In this document: in pieces, positions 40,928 through 47,177 of the stretch
Layout: every line of letters starts with the position of its first letter
How positions within the stretch are numbered: position 1 is the stretch's first letter
From: JAPLMW01 sp964619675
Lineage (GTDB): Bacteria > Planctomycetota > Phycisphaerae > Sedimentisphaerales > UBA12454
DNA: 47,177 bases
NCBI GenBank assembly: GCA_964619675.1
Contig: CAZUEO010000017.1
Coordinates: forward strand, 1 to 47,177
Direction: 5' to 3'
Notes under the pieces: generated by a model
What the model saw: the letters and a program-made list of their open reading frames with translations, nothing else
Told to the model about the DNA's origin: nothing
Databases searched by the model: none
Made by a program: the position numbers and the translations under genes

Positions 40928-42642
40928 AGTATTTGGTAATTGTCTCTGTAAAGTTTTATCGTTTTCTCTAATGATTTCACAGTAGAAAATTCAAATTTTC
41001 TTCCTGTATCAACAATGGCTCTGTTTTTATCTATATTTATTGATATTTCGCTTTGTTGGTCTCTTGCGTGTAGTATATTTGCAAGTGTAATTGCCTTTTC
41101 CAGCCCATCGCCGGTTCTGTAATTTGCAACCTCATCAGGCTGCGCCAGTCTCTGGGCATCATATATCGACTCATTTGGCATATTTTTAAGCCACTGGAAA
41201 CACTCACTTGCGCTCATATCTTTTGTCATCTCGATTGAGACCGGGCTGCGTTCGATTGCCGATTTTATAAATGGCCGCCAGTCGCAGCTTGCCATATCAC
41301 GATACGCATAAAACGCAAGGTCGGCAACGATATTTGTCTTTCGCAGATTTTGCAGATAATCAATTATCTGCTCTCTCGACATTTCTGTTGAGATTTTTAT
41401 TGGTTTGGATGGTATGTAGTTTTTTTCTCCGCCTGGCAGTTTCGGCTCAATATGCAGAAAATCATAAAGCTCATTCACTAATTTTTCGCCATAAGGCATA
41501 TAATCAGCCAGCAGCCCTGCCATTTCTTTTCTGCCCTGCTGGGTTTTGATATCGGGTTTTTTCTTTTGAAGGAATTCCGCAAATTGTTCGCAGTGGACCC
41601 GATTCGGAAAGGGCACGCCTGAGAATTCGCCGTCAAAAACCTCATCGAGCATTTGTTTATGTGTGCACTCGGAGACTCTCAGCGGGCTCAGGTGTTCGTA
41701 ATTAAAAAGGTCTTCTGCTTTGACGAACTGCGGGGTTCCCCGGCAGTCCCTGCAGAACTGAAAATGCTTTTGATAATCGGGATTTGCTCGCAGGAAATTA
41801 ACCATCGCAGCGGTTGACAGTTCTGCCTGCAGAAAGCCTTTTAGTTTGCCGCAGAAATCATTATAGATATTTTTGTCGATTGCAGCGTCTTTATAAATGC
41901 AGTGGACAAGTCCGCTGGCGTGTGCGACGATGGTTATTTGTTCGTTTCGCAGAGCTCGCTGCGCTTTGTTGGAAAGTTCAGTCCCGTTAAACCACATTGA
42001 TTTGGTAATTAATCTTCTGTTATTGGTAATAACGCCATCGTTGATATCGATGAAGTTTTGCGAATGCAGCGGCGTAAGTACCATATAAATATCTTCAAGC
42101 GGTATTCCGCAGACGATAAATGCCGCGGCTGCGTATAAGGTTGACAGCGAGACGCACTCGCCTGCCCCGGCTTTATAGCCTTGCTTTTTGCCGAATGCCT
42201 GCATAGCTTCTACGGTTTCAGTTTTCCAGTATGGAATTATATCGCCGTTGTATTTGTCGAGTCCGAAGTGTTTTCGTATATCGACGTCATAGTAGTATGA
42301 ATCGCCTTCGTATCCGAACAGGGCGTTGCTTTTGGAAATTTCTTCTGCAGGCAGGTATTTTTCGAATCTTTTGATTTCAGCTCTTTTATCAGTCAGTCCC
42401 CACGTTTGCAAATCGAGATTGAACTCGAACTGGTCCATTATGAATTGGCGCAGCCGCATTAGTTTTTTATATGGGCCTTTGCCTTCGAGTTTCCTGAAGC
42501 AATCTTCATCGCGCCATTTCCACACAGCCGGGCTCATTATATTCGCCAAAAGAAGACAGTACATCAGCTCCGGAAATAAGAATATTTCCATATCCGACAG
42601 CGTAAATGCCGATGAATATTTCTCTAAATCAATCTCGCCCAT
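40924..42642 (-). CDS. Transglutaminase-like protein of unknown function
   Basis: The 572-residue soluble protein has GAGECVSLSTLYAAAA with Cys163 at the start of a helix, then GIPLEDIYMVLTPLHSQNFIDINDG with His193 and Asp199. This spacing and the G-x-C-x-x-x-S/A-x-x-x-x-x-x-x-x-x-x-G-I-P pattern are typical of transglutaminase-like cysteine folds. The rest is helical and not recognised; CXXC-like CRDC occurs near residue 300. It overlaps the methyltransferase/MTHFR gene, so a link with methionine metabolism is possible but not shown. GGAGG lies 5 bases before the ATG. The active-site assignment is an inference from the motif. Confidence 0.55.
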   Translation of the reverse strand: MGEIDLEKYSSAFTLSDMEIFLFPELMYCLLLANIMSPAVWKWRDEDCFRKLEGKGPYKKLMRLRQFIMDQFEFNLDLQTWGLTDKRAEIKRFEKYLPAEEISKSNALFGYEGDSYYYDVDIRKHFGLDKYNGDIIPYWKTETVEAMQAFGKKQGYKAGAGECVSLSTLYAAAAFIVCGIPLEDIYMVLTPLHSQNFIDINDGVITNNRRLITKSMWFNGTELSNKAQRALRNEQITIVAHASGLVHCIYKDAAIDKNIYNDFCGKLKGFLQAELSTAAMVNFLRANPDYQKHFQFCRDCRGTPQFVKAEDLFNYEHLSPLRVSECTHKQMLDEVFDGEFSGVPFPNRVHCEQFAEFLQKKKPDIKTQQGRKEMAGLLADYMPYGEKLVNELYDFLHIEPKLPGGEKNYIPSKPIKISTEMSREQIIDYLQNLRKTNIVADLAFYAYRDMASCDWRPFIKSAIERSPVSIEMTKDMSASECFQWLKNMPNESIYDAQRLAQPDEVANYRTGDGLEKAITLANILHARDQQSEISINIDKNRAIVDTGRKFEFSTVKSLEKTIKLYRDNYQIL

Positions 42643-42667
42643 CTTTACCTCCAGCCAGGACAGACTG

Positions 42668-42695
42668 ATTTTAGACTATCTCCCTCAGATTTCAA
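42668..42695 (-). promoter_or_regulatory. Promoter of the transglutaminase-like / MTHFR operon
   Basis: On the minus strand TTGAAA (42690-42695) and TAAAAT (42668-42673) are 16 bases apart and about 26 bases before the ATG at 42642. This places a transcription start downstream of the terminator at 42725-42772. Confidence 0.6.
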
Positions 42696-42724
42696 TTATT
42701 TTAATTATAGTTTCCGAAATGCGC

Positions 42725-42772
42725 AAAAAACTGGCCCCGACCTAAGACCGAACAGTGATCTTGGCCGGGGCC
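42725..42772 (-). terminator. Terminator of the minus-strand RNA array
   Basis: Arms GGCCCCG (42733-42739) and CGGGGCC (42766-42772) form the base of a long hairpin that continues with CC/GG and AAGA/TCTT pairs. On the minus strand it is followed by AG and TTTTTT, the form of an intrinsic terminator. On the + strand no T run follows, so it indicates minus-strand transcription of the array. Confidence 0.75.
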
Positions 42773-42799
42773 TACATTGGGTGATGCTTCACACATTAG

Positions 42800-43256
42800 C
42801 AAGCCACCGAACATGGCTTTTACGCCATGTATTTTTTTGCGGGTTGCAGCCAATCGAATAATTCACCGTCGGTCAACAACCCTAATTCCCTGGGAGGAGT
42901 AGAAGATAAAATCTTTTGGAAAAATTTATTTTATCACGGCTCGGCCCCAGGCCGAGCCGTGTTTGCTTTCGAGAGGGCCACAGCCTTCTTAATCACTGTC
43001 CAGCCATAACCCTTCTCGTGGGAGGAGGAGAAAACTCATCGTGAGCGTTTATTATTATCACGGCTCCCAAAAGCCGTGCTTGCTCTCGAGAGGGCTGCAA
43101 CCGACTTTTTCACTGTCCGATCACAAGCCCATCTCATTTGGGAGGAGGAGAAAACTTCCTGAGCCCTATACTTTCATGGCTAAGCCATGCTTGCTCTCGA
43201 GCGGGCTGTAACCATTTGTCACTGTCCGGTCACAACCCACTTTGGAGGAGGAGAAG
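42800..43256 (-). ncRNA. Four-unit tandem structured RNA with repeated anti-Shine-Dalgarno tracts
   Basis: Four units with a period of 123, 124 and 116 bases. Read on the minus strand each has: a pyrimidine tract (CTCCTCCTCC; ACTCCTCCC in the last unit), a stem of about 11 pairs with the loop GGACAGTGA (GACGGTGA in the last), a conserved CTCGARAGCAARC stretch (absent from the last unit), and a second hairpin CAYGGC/GCCRTG. Stem 1 arms on the + strand are 43203-43213/43228-43238, 43092-43102/43119-43130, 42975-42985/43002-43012 and 42841-42851/42871-42882. Stem 2 lies at 43175-43189, 43059-43078, 42935-42961 and 42812-42829. Stem 2 changes T-A to C-G in step; stem 1 has many G-U pairs on the minus strand that would be A-C mismatches on the plus strand. 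The tracts match the ribosomal anti-SD sequence, so pairing with mRNA ribosome sites is likely. No promoter was securely found. I do not recognise the family. Confidence 0.7.
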
Positions 43257-43373
43257 AAGTTATTGTTCCGATTTTCTCAATTCCTCCCTCCCTATAACCA
43301 GTGCCCTGCACGTCGAGAGTTGAGCCCTTTAGATTCTGTTCGGTCTTTGGCCAACATCCGACTTGACGACTCT

Positions 43374-43394
43374 AAAAAACGCTCAGCGTTTTTC
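43374..43394. terminator. Short hairpin overlapping the stop of the receiver-like gene
   Basis: AAAAACGC and GCGTTTTT are separated by TCA. On the minus strand the loop is the TGA stop of the receiver-like gene and a T6 run follows, so it may end that transcript before the RNA array. The stem has only three G-C pairs. Confidence 0.45.
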
Positions 43395-43799
43395 TTCATC
43401 GTCTGCAACGGCACAGATTTCTTTCATCGCTCCGACATCACCAAGCTCGAGGACCTCGATAACGGCCTGTTTGAATACTTCATCGGGAACATCGCGGCTT
43501 AATACCGCTGCTACCCCGATGCTCCGAGCCGCTATCTCCTGCCTTGCATTATTTGAGCCAACCACGGCAATAATCGGCATATAAGGTTTTGCCGCTCGCA
43601 GAGACCGCAGGAATCGGCCGTCAGGTGCGTCAGGCAGGTTCCAGGTGCTGATGATGCTGTCCACATTTTCATTTTTCAAAGAGCATCCGGCTTGTTGGCC
43701 GGTCGCAACATACGAAACTCGAATCGGCAGCGTTTTTAAAACGCCGCTCCTGCCTCCGAGTCCCACTACTACGATATTTGCTTTTACAAGGACGAGCAT
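43383..43799 (-). CDS. Receiver-like protein without phospho-acceptor Asp
   Basis: The 138-residue protein has the alternating strand-helix pattern of CheY-like receivers: ANIVVVGLGG, DSIISTWNLPDAPDGRFLRSLRAAKPYMPIIAVVGSNNA, AARSIGVAAVLSRDVPDEVFKQAV. At the phospho-acceptor position the residue is Thr (IISTWNLPD) instead of Asp, the first acidic pair is missing, and the conserved Lys is replaced (LSRDV). It is therefore a pseudo-receiver or a very diverged domain with a phosphorylation-independent role. No DNA-binding domain follows. It lies directly upstream of the tandem RNA array on the same strand. Confidence 0.6.
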   Translation of the reverse strand: MLVLVKANIVVVGLGGRSGVLKTLPIRVSYVATGQQAGCSLKNENVDSIISTWNLPDAPDGRFLRSLRAAKPYMPIIAVVGSNNARQEIAARSIGVAAVLSRDVPDEVFKQAVIEVLELGDVGAMKEICAVADDEEKR

Positions 43800-44035
43800 T
43801 TCATTTCCTTCTTTCAGACGATACGTCTTCTCGCCCTCACTCTTATTAATTGCAATCCGCGTGCCTGCAGAGAATTTTTTAAAGGAATTTTTTAAAACGT
43901 TTATTCGTAATGAGTTGTGCGGGATAAAATTTTTAAGCAGAAATTACGATTTTTGCCCGCCCGGCCGTAATGGTCGGTAAAATAAGTGCGGATTTTCGTA
44001 TGAGTTTTTTTGCTGCAGACACTTAAAAGCGGAGC

Positions 44036-44068
44036 GACCATTTCTGCCGGCCCCTGGCCGAAATGGCC
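44036..44068 (-). terminator. Hairpin after the second HNH gene
   Basis: GACCATTTC and GAAATGGCC pair on the minus strand with one G-U pair over 9 positions. It starts 9 bases after the stop of the HNH gene and is followed on the minus strand by GCTCCGCTTTTAAG. The T run is weak. The remaining gap (43800-44035) contains no supported gene and should hold the receiver-like gene's promoter. Confidence 0.35.
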
Positions 44069-44076
44069 GTTGAATT

Positions 44077-44727
44077 TCAGCCCGTCATAGCCTGGCGGAT
44101 ATATCTCATCAGCGTTTCCTTGTTTTGTTTCTTGTATTTTTTTAAATCCTCCGCCAATAGAAAACTTCTGAAAGGCTCGTTTTTAAAACACGGAAAATTC
44201 AGCGGTGCGTATTCCTCTTCTCCTTCCTGCAGTACGAATTTATCGTGTGCAAGAGCCGCGACGATTCGGTTTTGTGGGCTGTCGGGTATATGGAATGTTA
44301 ATCGTCTGCCGTTTCCGTCCTGGAATTGCGCTATGCAGTAGTATTTTCCTCTTGTGCGTCGAACGCAGACACCGACAAGGCCGGTATTTGTCCTGCGTTT
44401 TTTGTTCAGGCTGTTTTGTCTGTAATTTACAATTCGCAGATTTGTCCTGCGGTTATCGAGCGGGTCTCTGTTTTTATGGTCGACGAGCCGGCCTTCTTTG
44501 GCATCCATTACGAACCGTGAGAGCTGGATAAGTTTGCAGTGTTTTCTTCCGAGGACGATTACAGGGTAGCCTGCACTGGAGATTCGCAGCGACGTGATAT
44601 TGCCGTTGTATTTTTTGTAGGGCGGCTCGTGTCCGGTATTTACGATTTTATAGAAGATATCCGGGTCGACTTTTACGAGCCTGCCTCTGATTTTAAGCAT
44701 CAGATAATCTCTTTTTTTCGTTACCAT
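44077..44727 (-). CDS. Free-standing HNH endonuclease with AP2-like domain, copy 2
   Basis: The 216-residue protein is collinear with the protein at 33116-33742: LMLKIRGRLVKVDPDIFYKI, SRFVMDAKEGRLVDHKNRDPLDN then LRIVNYRQNSLNKK (HNH), GLVGVCVRRTRGKYYCIAQF (AP2-like), and YAPLNFPCFKNEPFRSFLLAEDLKKYKK. Roughly half or more of the residues agree, so the copies are paralogues of some age. The C-terminus has 10 extra residues. The second conserved acidic residue of VDHIDGDRLDN is replaced (VDHKNRDPLDN), but His and Asn remain. It is likely to cut DNA; a target is not visible. It is not inside an intron. The ribosome site is weak. Confidence 0.8.
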   Translation of the reverse strand: MVTKKRDYLMLKIRGRLVKVDPDIFYKIVNTGHEPPYKKYNGNITSLRISSAGYPVIVLGRKHCKLIQLSRFVMDAKEGRLVDHKNRDPLDNRRTNLRIVNYRQNSLNKKRRTNTGLVGVCVRRTRGKYYCIAQFQDGNGRRLTFHIPDSPQNRIVAALAHDKFVLQEGEEEYAPLNFPCFKNEPFRSFLLAEDLKKYKKQNKETLMRYIRQAMTG

Positions 44728-44904
44728 CTTTTTTGCCCTTGTTTTTTCAATTTTCTATTCTCGACTTTTTATGTTGCCTTTTTTCGAAAATCGACAATCG
44801 AAATTTGACCGCAATCGAGAATTCTGGATTTCAATTTTCGACTTTCGATTCTCGATTTTCCATGTTGCCTCCGGCAACATACTCCCCCCGTATTACCTGA
44901 AAAA

Positions 44905-45044
44905 TTGCGCGTTTTTGCAAAAAATCAGGCCAAAATTCCGGGGTCAAAATTCATAAACCCTTGTCAGATAAGGGCGAAATTTTTTTGAGATTTTCAAAAC
45001 GCGCACGAAAAAAGTTGCGCGTTTTGTAAAAAAATTACGCGTTT
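44905..45044. repeat. Iterated GCGCGTTTT motifs
   Basis: Four occurrences: TTGCGCGTTTTT (44905-44916), AAAACGCGCA (44996-45005), TGCGCGTTTT (45016-45025) and TTACGCGTTT (45035-45044). The second and third form a perfect 10-pair inverted repeat with a 10-base loop. They could be regulator binding sites or a hairpin element. Confidence 0.6.
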
Positions 45045-45111
45045 ATGTGGACAAAATTGGTATGGTTTTCGATTAGCCCCGCCGGACAATGGCGGGATTT
45101 GTTAAAATCCT

Positions 45112-45140
45112 AAAGCCCCCAACTTTATGTTGGGGGTTTT
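45112..45140. terminator. Rho-independent terminator-like hairpin
   Basis: CCCCCAAC (45116-45123) and GTTGGGGG (45129-45136) around TTTAT, flanked by AAA and TTTT, then ATTTT. The stem is strong and the T run is on the + strand. No + gene ends nearby, so the transcript it ends is unknown; it could isolate the CsgG-like gene. Confidence 0.75.
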
Positions 45141-45346
45141 ATTTTGTCCGTTAGCCTTGCCATCACTGAGTTTACCCTCGCGAATGCGGGGGGCAGGGTT
45201 CGTCAAAAAATATTTTAAATTTTGATACTTGTCCGCTATAAAGATATTTGTCCTTGCAAAAGCTGCCGGCTTTTAATAGCATCTCGCTGCAGGCAGATGG
45301 TTTAATACCAGACAATATTATCCGATAATTTATTGGGAGGTGCCGT

Positions 45347-46639
45347 ATGAAAAAAACTCATTTATTGCTGTTCATATCAGCCGTAATTTTTCTTTCTTCG
45401 CTTGCGCTCGGCGCAGAAGAGTTCACATTCAGGAAACTCAGAAAATCCAAAGCGAGCATTGACGGTCAGGCCGTCGAGCTCAGGGCAGGCCTGGGCGAAA
45501 TCGGCAGCGGCTCGTTCGAGCTCGACAGCAAGGGCATTACCGCCGGCAAATACGTCGCGGTCAAACTCTATCGGCCGGGCGCGCCCGATGAAAATTTCAA
45601 TGCGTACCTTCCAAGCGGCTCGCCCGTCTTGGAAATGTACAGAAATTACGGAACAGGCGACCGCCTCAAAAAAACATGGCTGGAGGACCGGCCCGTCACT
45701 GTTTGGGGCACGGTCTATTACACCTGCCAAAAAGATTATCCGGTAGCGATGGTCATCGACAGAATCCAATCCACCGCCGGCAGGCCGAAAGGCAATCTGC
45801 GGTATTCGATTACCGTCTCGAGCTTTGAAAACAAGTCTGGCTGGAGCGGCCGGTGGAATCTCGGCGACGGCTTTGTTGAAATTATGACAAATGCCCTGCA
45901 GGAGTCAGGCTGGTTTATCGTTCTCGGCGACAAGCAGATGCGCGCCGAAGCGATGCAGGAGCAGGACCTCGGCGAAAGCGGTCGCGTCGCACAGGGAAAA
46001 AAGACTCCAAAAATAGGACGTATGACCCCCGCCCAGCTGCTCGTTAAGGGAGCCATTACGCACGTTCAGCGAAGCACTACCGGCGGCGGCGGCGTGATAG
46101 ATATCCGGGGTATCCGGGTAGGCGGAGCAAAGGACCACGCCGAGATTAACATTACTATTTATCTTGTCGATTCGGAAACAGGACAGGTCAAAGCAACCTC
46201 GCAGGTCGTTGGAAAATCCGGACGAGAACGCGGCAGTCTGGGTTACTATGGCATCGGTCTGGGCGGTGTAACAGGCGGAGTATCCGGCTTCAAGAATGAC
46301 AATGTCGGCAAGGCCTGTGAAGATGCCGTCATGCAGGCCGTCGATTTCCTTATCAAACAGCTTGAGACAATCCCCTGGGAAGGTTCTATTGCTCTCGTAA
46401 AGGACGGCAAAATACTTATCAATCGCGGCGAGCGTGAAGGCGTAAAAATCGGCCAGAAATTCGAGGTAGGCAGTGTCGAGCAAATCGTTGACCAGGATAC
46501 TGGCGAAGTTCTCGATGTGGAGATGAAGCAGGTCGGCCTTATTGAAGTTACCAGGGCTAAGGAAAAGGTTGCCTATTGCAGGGCCCTCGAAGGCAGCGGC
46601 AAAATCGAAAAGGGAATGAGTATTCAGTTCGCCGAGTAG
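45347..46639 (+). CDS. Exported CsgG/HfaB-family protein
   Basis: The 430-residue protein has a signal peptide (MKKTHLLLFISAVIFLSSLALGAEE). Residues about 25-140 are a beta-rich unknown domain. Residues about 150-330 match CsgG/HfaB: YSITVSSFENKSGWSGRWNLGDGF, MTNALQESGWFIVLGDKQM, LLVKGAITHVQRS, AEINITIYLVDSETGQV. In curli systems CsgG forms an outer-membrane secretion pore; diverged relatives have unknown envelope roles. No lipobox Cys is seen, unlike true CsgG. The last ~90 residues form an SH3-like end (INRGEREGVKIGQKFEV). GGGAGG lies 6 bases before the ATG. Confidence 0.8.
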   Translation: MKKTHLLLFISAVIFLSSLALGAEEFTFRKLRKSKASIDGQAVELRAGLGEIGSGSFELDSKGITAGKYVAVKLYRPGAPDENFNAYLPSGSPVLEMYRNYGTGDRLKKTWLEDRPVTVWGTVYYTCQKDYPVAMVIDRIQSTAGRPKGNLRYSITVSSFENKSGWSGRWNLGDGFVEIMTNALQESGWFIVLGDKQMRAEAMQEQDLGESGRVAQGKKTPKIGRMTPAQLLVKGAITHVQRSTTGGGGVIDIRGIRVGGAKDHAEINITIYLVDSETGQVKATSQVVGKSGRERGSLGYYGIGLGGVTGGVSGFKNDNVGKACEDAVMQAVDFLIKQLETIPWEGSIALVKDGKILINRGEREGVKIGQKFEVGSVEQIVDQDTGEVLDVEMKQVGLIEVTRAKEKVAYCRALEGSGKIEKGMSIQFAE

Positions 46640-46661
46640 GCCAGCAGGATCCGTGGTTAAA

Positions 46662-46689
46662 AACCCCCTGTAAAAAAAGCAGGCGGGTT
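46662..46689 (+). terminator. Hairpin after the CsgG-like gene
   Basis: AACCCCCTG and CAGGCGGGTT pair with one bulged C around TAAAAAAAG, about 23 bases after the stop. No T run follows, so it is a tentative terminator or structured 3' end. Confidence 0.35.
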
Positions 46690-46692
46690 CAT

Positions 46693-46746
46693 TGTCATTC
46701 TGAGCGCAGCCTGCCCTGAGCCTGCCGAATGGGTCGAAGAATCTAT
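46693..46746. repeat. Dispersed TCATTCTGAGCG...GAAGAATCT-type repeat
   Basis: The segment begins TGTCATTCTGAGCGCAG and ends GTCGAAGAATCT, with CCTGCCCTGAGCCTGCCG in between. From memory, elements of this wording are scattered between genes in many environmental bacterial genomes. The rest of the 46640-46940 gap contains an imperfect CCCCG-TGAGAT / ATCTCA-CGGGG hairpin (46789-46823) and GC-rich low-complexity sequence. Confidence 0.6.
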
Positions 46747-46940
46747 TTAAAATTTAACTCTCTTTTTTTCCATTTTCGACTCTCCCTGCCCCGTGAGATG
46801 TCCCTTGGGCTATCTCATCGGGGGATTTTCTATTCTCTCGCCCTTGGCGCCGGGGAACGGGATTTTTCCCTTTGCCTTTTCCCCGTTCAAGGCTATAATC
46901 TGTCCTGATATGAATTAAGAAGTGACAAGGAGATAAAATT

Positions 46941-47123
46941 ATGGCTGCCAACCAATTTTTGTTCAAGGAATATGGGGCATGTTTCAACAGCTCACGCGCC
47001 AAGAGGTTGTATACGCTCAACAAAAATACTTTATCAAAATTTTATGTCGAATTGAAGATTTCTATGAAGGAAGCTATATTGTCATTAAAAGAAAAATATA
47101 AACAATTGTTCATATGCCGTTAA
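46941..47123 (+). CDS. Small hypothetical protein
   Basis: A 60-residue frame begins MAANQFLFKEYGACFNSSRAKRLYTL and ends EKYKQLFICR. AAGGAGAT lies 7 bases before the ATG, a convincing ribosome site, and this is the main reason to keep it. It is basic and probably helical in the second half (VELKISMKEAILSLKEKYKQ). No family is recognised. It may be a real small protein or the start of a gene broken by an early stop. Confidence 0.45.
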   Translation: MAANQFLFKEYGACFNSSRAKRLYTLNKNTLSKFYVELKISMKEAILSLKEKYKQLFICR

Positions 47124-47165
47124 TTTGTTTAATTAACTAATTCAGAACTTAGGAGCATAAGTAAT

Positions 47166-47177
47166 ATGAGAACTATT
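47166..47177 (+). CDS. Start of a gene running off the right edge
   Basis: ATGAGAACTATT at the very end follows TAGGAG at a spacing of about 9 bases. Only four codons (M-R-T-I) are visible, so the product cannot be named. Confidence 0.4.

Larger units (their letters stand above)
44728..45346. other. 619-base gene-free region rich in small repeats and hairpins
   Basis: 44745-44880 is full of CGATTTTC/GAAAATCG-like words in both orientations and contains two copies of ATGTTGCC, the second in a perfect hairpin with GGCAACAT (44862-44880). 44905-45044 carries repeated GCGCGTTTT motifs. 45078-45096 is a CCCGCC/GGCGGG hairpin. 45112-45140 is a strong terminator-like stem. 45141-45346 holds nothing I can name beyond GGGAGG before the CsgG-like gene. 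No ORF is supported. Confidence 0.6.

Noticed and set aside
42892..43253. GGAGGAGGAG on the + strand as ribosome sites for small peptides or as GGA sites for CsrA
   Set aside because: No consistent start codon follows, and the G-U pairs and terminator point to the minus strand as the RNA.
42800..43256. CRISPR array
   Set aside because: Units are about 120 bases with conserved hairpins throughout; there are no short identical repeats with unique spacers and no cas genes.
42827..43502. Several short + strand ORFs across the 120-base repeats
   Set aside because: The frames change from unit to unit, contain stops and do not keep codon structure, while hairpin pairing is preserved. This fits RNA, not protein.
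45040..45054. A DnaA-box-like TGTGGACAA as part of an origin
   Set aside because: Only one near match is seen and no dnaA, dnaN or cluster of boxes is nearby.
46754..47023. An 89-residue minus-strand ORF
   Set aside because: It is antisense to a frame with a good ribosome site, spans a hairpin and repeat-rich sequence, and its composition does not look protein-like.

Overview
The window looks like a chromosomal piece of a Gram-negative, probably anaerobic or microaerophilic member of the Planctomycetota, most likely Phycisphaerae (Sedimentisphaerales-like). This is inferred from the gene families: a TIGR03790-type secreted protein, a DUF4091 glycoside-hydrolase-like protein, a Minf_1886-type protein, a fused homocysteine methyltransferase/MTHFR, an archaeal-type Dps-like ferritin and many small dispersed intergenic repeats. 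No rRNA, tRNA or CRISPR array was seen.

Region 1 (1-20072, mostly + strand) is a surface-polysaccharide locus: asparagine synthase tail, O-antigen ligase/polymerase-like protein, two GT4 glycosyltransferases, a secreted DUF4091 protein, the UDP-L-FucNAc pathway (FnlA, FnlB, FnlC) with its likely transferase WbuB, a WD40 protein, a flavin oxidoreductase fused to a methyltransferase, a GT39-like membrane transferase, an ATP-grasp enzyme, a HAD phosphatase, an initiating sugar transferase and a TIGR03790 protein. The locus shows decay: fnlB carries an in-frame stop, and there are remnants of a glycosyltransferase, a hexapeptide acyltransferase and a GNAT enzyme.

Region 2 (20065-30751) is mixed: VanZ-like protein, lipid-A N-terminal-domain protein, a SagB/DJ-1 fusion, hisH-hisF, a Na/Pi cotransporter, a cyclophilin lipoprotein, a Dps-like ferritin next to a Fur/PerR regulator with a perfect palindromic operator, a MEMO-family protein and purE.

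Region 3 (30792-33742) holds an AT-rich orphan Cys-rich protein with a PocR-like segment, then an HNH/AP2 endonuclease gene with a strong promoter and a leader containing two hairpins.

Region 4 (33836-42642) is housekeeping: tmk-holB-ricT-metG (an order also known from Firmicutes), a Minf_1886 protein, and on the other strand a transglutaminase-like protein overlapping the homocysteine methyltransferase/MTHFR gene.

Region 5 (42643-47177) is gene-poor. Its main feature is a four-unit tandem array of about 120 bp per unit at about 42800-43256. Read on the minus strand, each unit has a pyrimidine-rich anti-Shine-Dalgarno tract and two hairpins supported by compensatory and G-U changes. A terminator ends the array. 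This is the best candidate for an undescribed system: a multi-unit small RNA that could pair with ribosome-binding sites. Around it are a receiver-like protein lacking the phospho-acceptor Asp, a second HNH/AP2 paralogue, a long intergenic region with repeated GCGCGTTTT motifs, and a CsgG-family protein.
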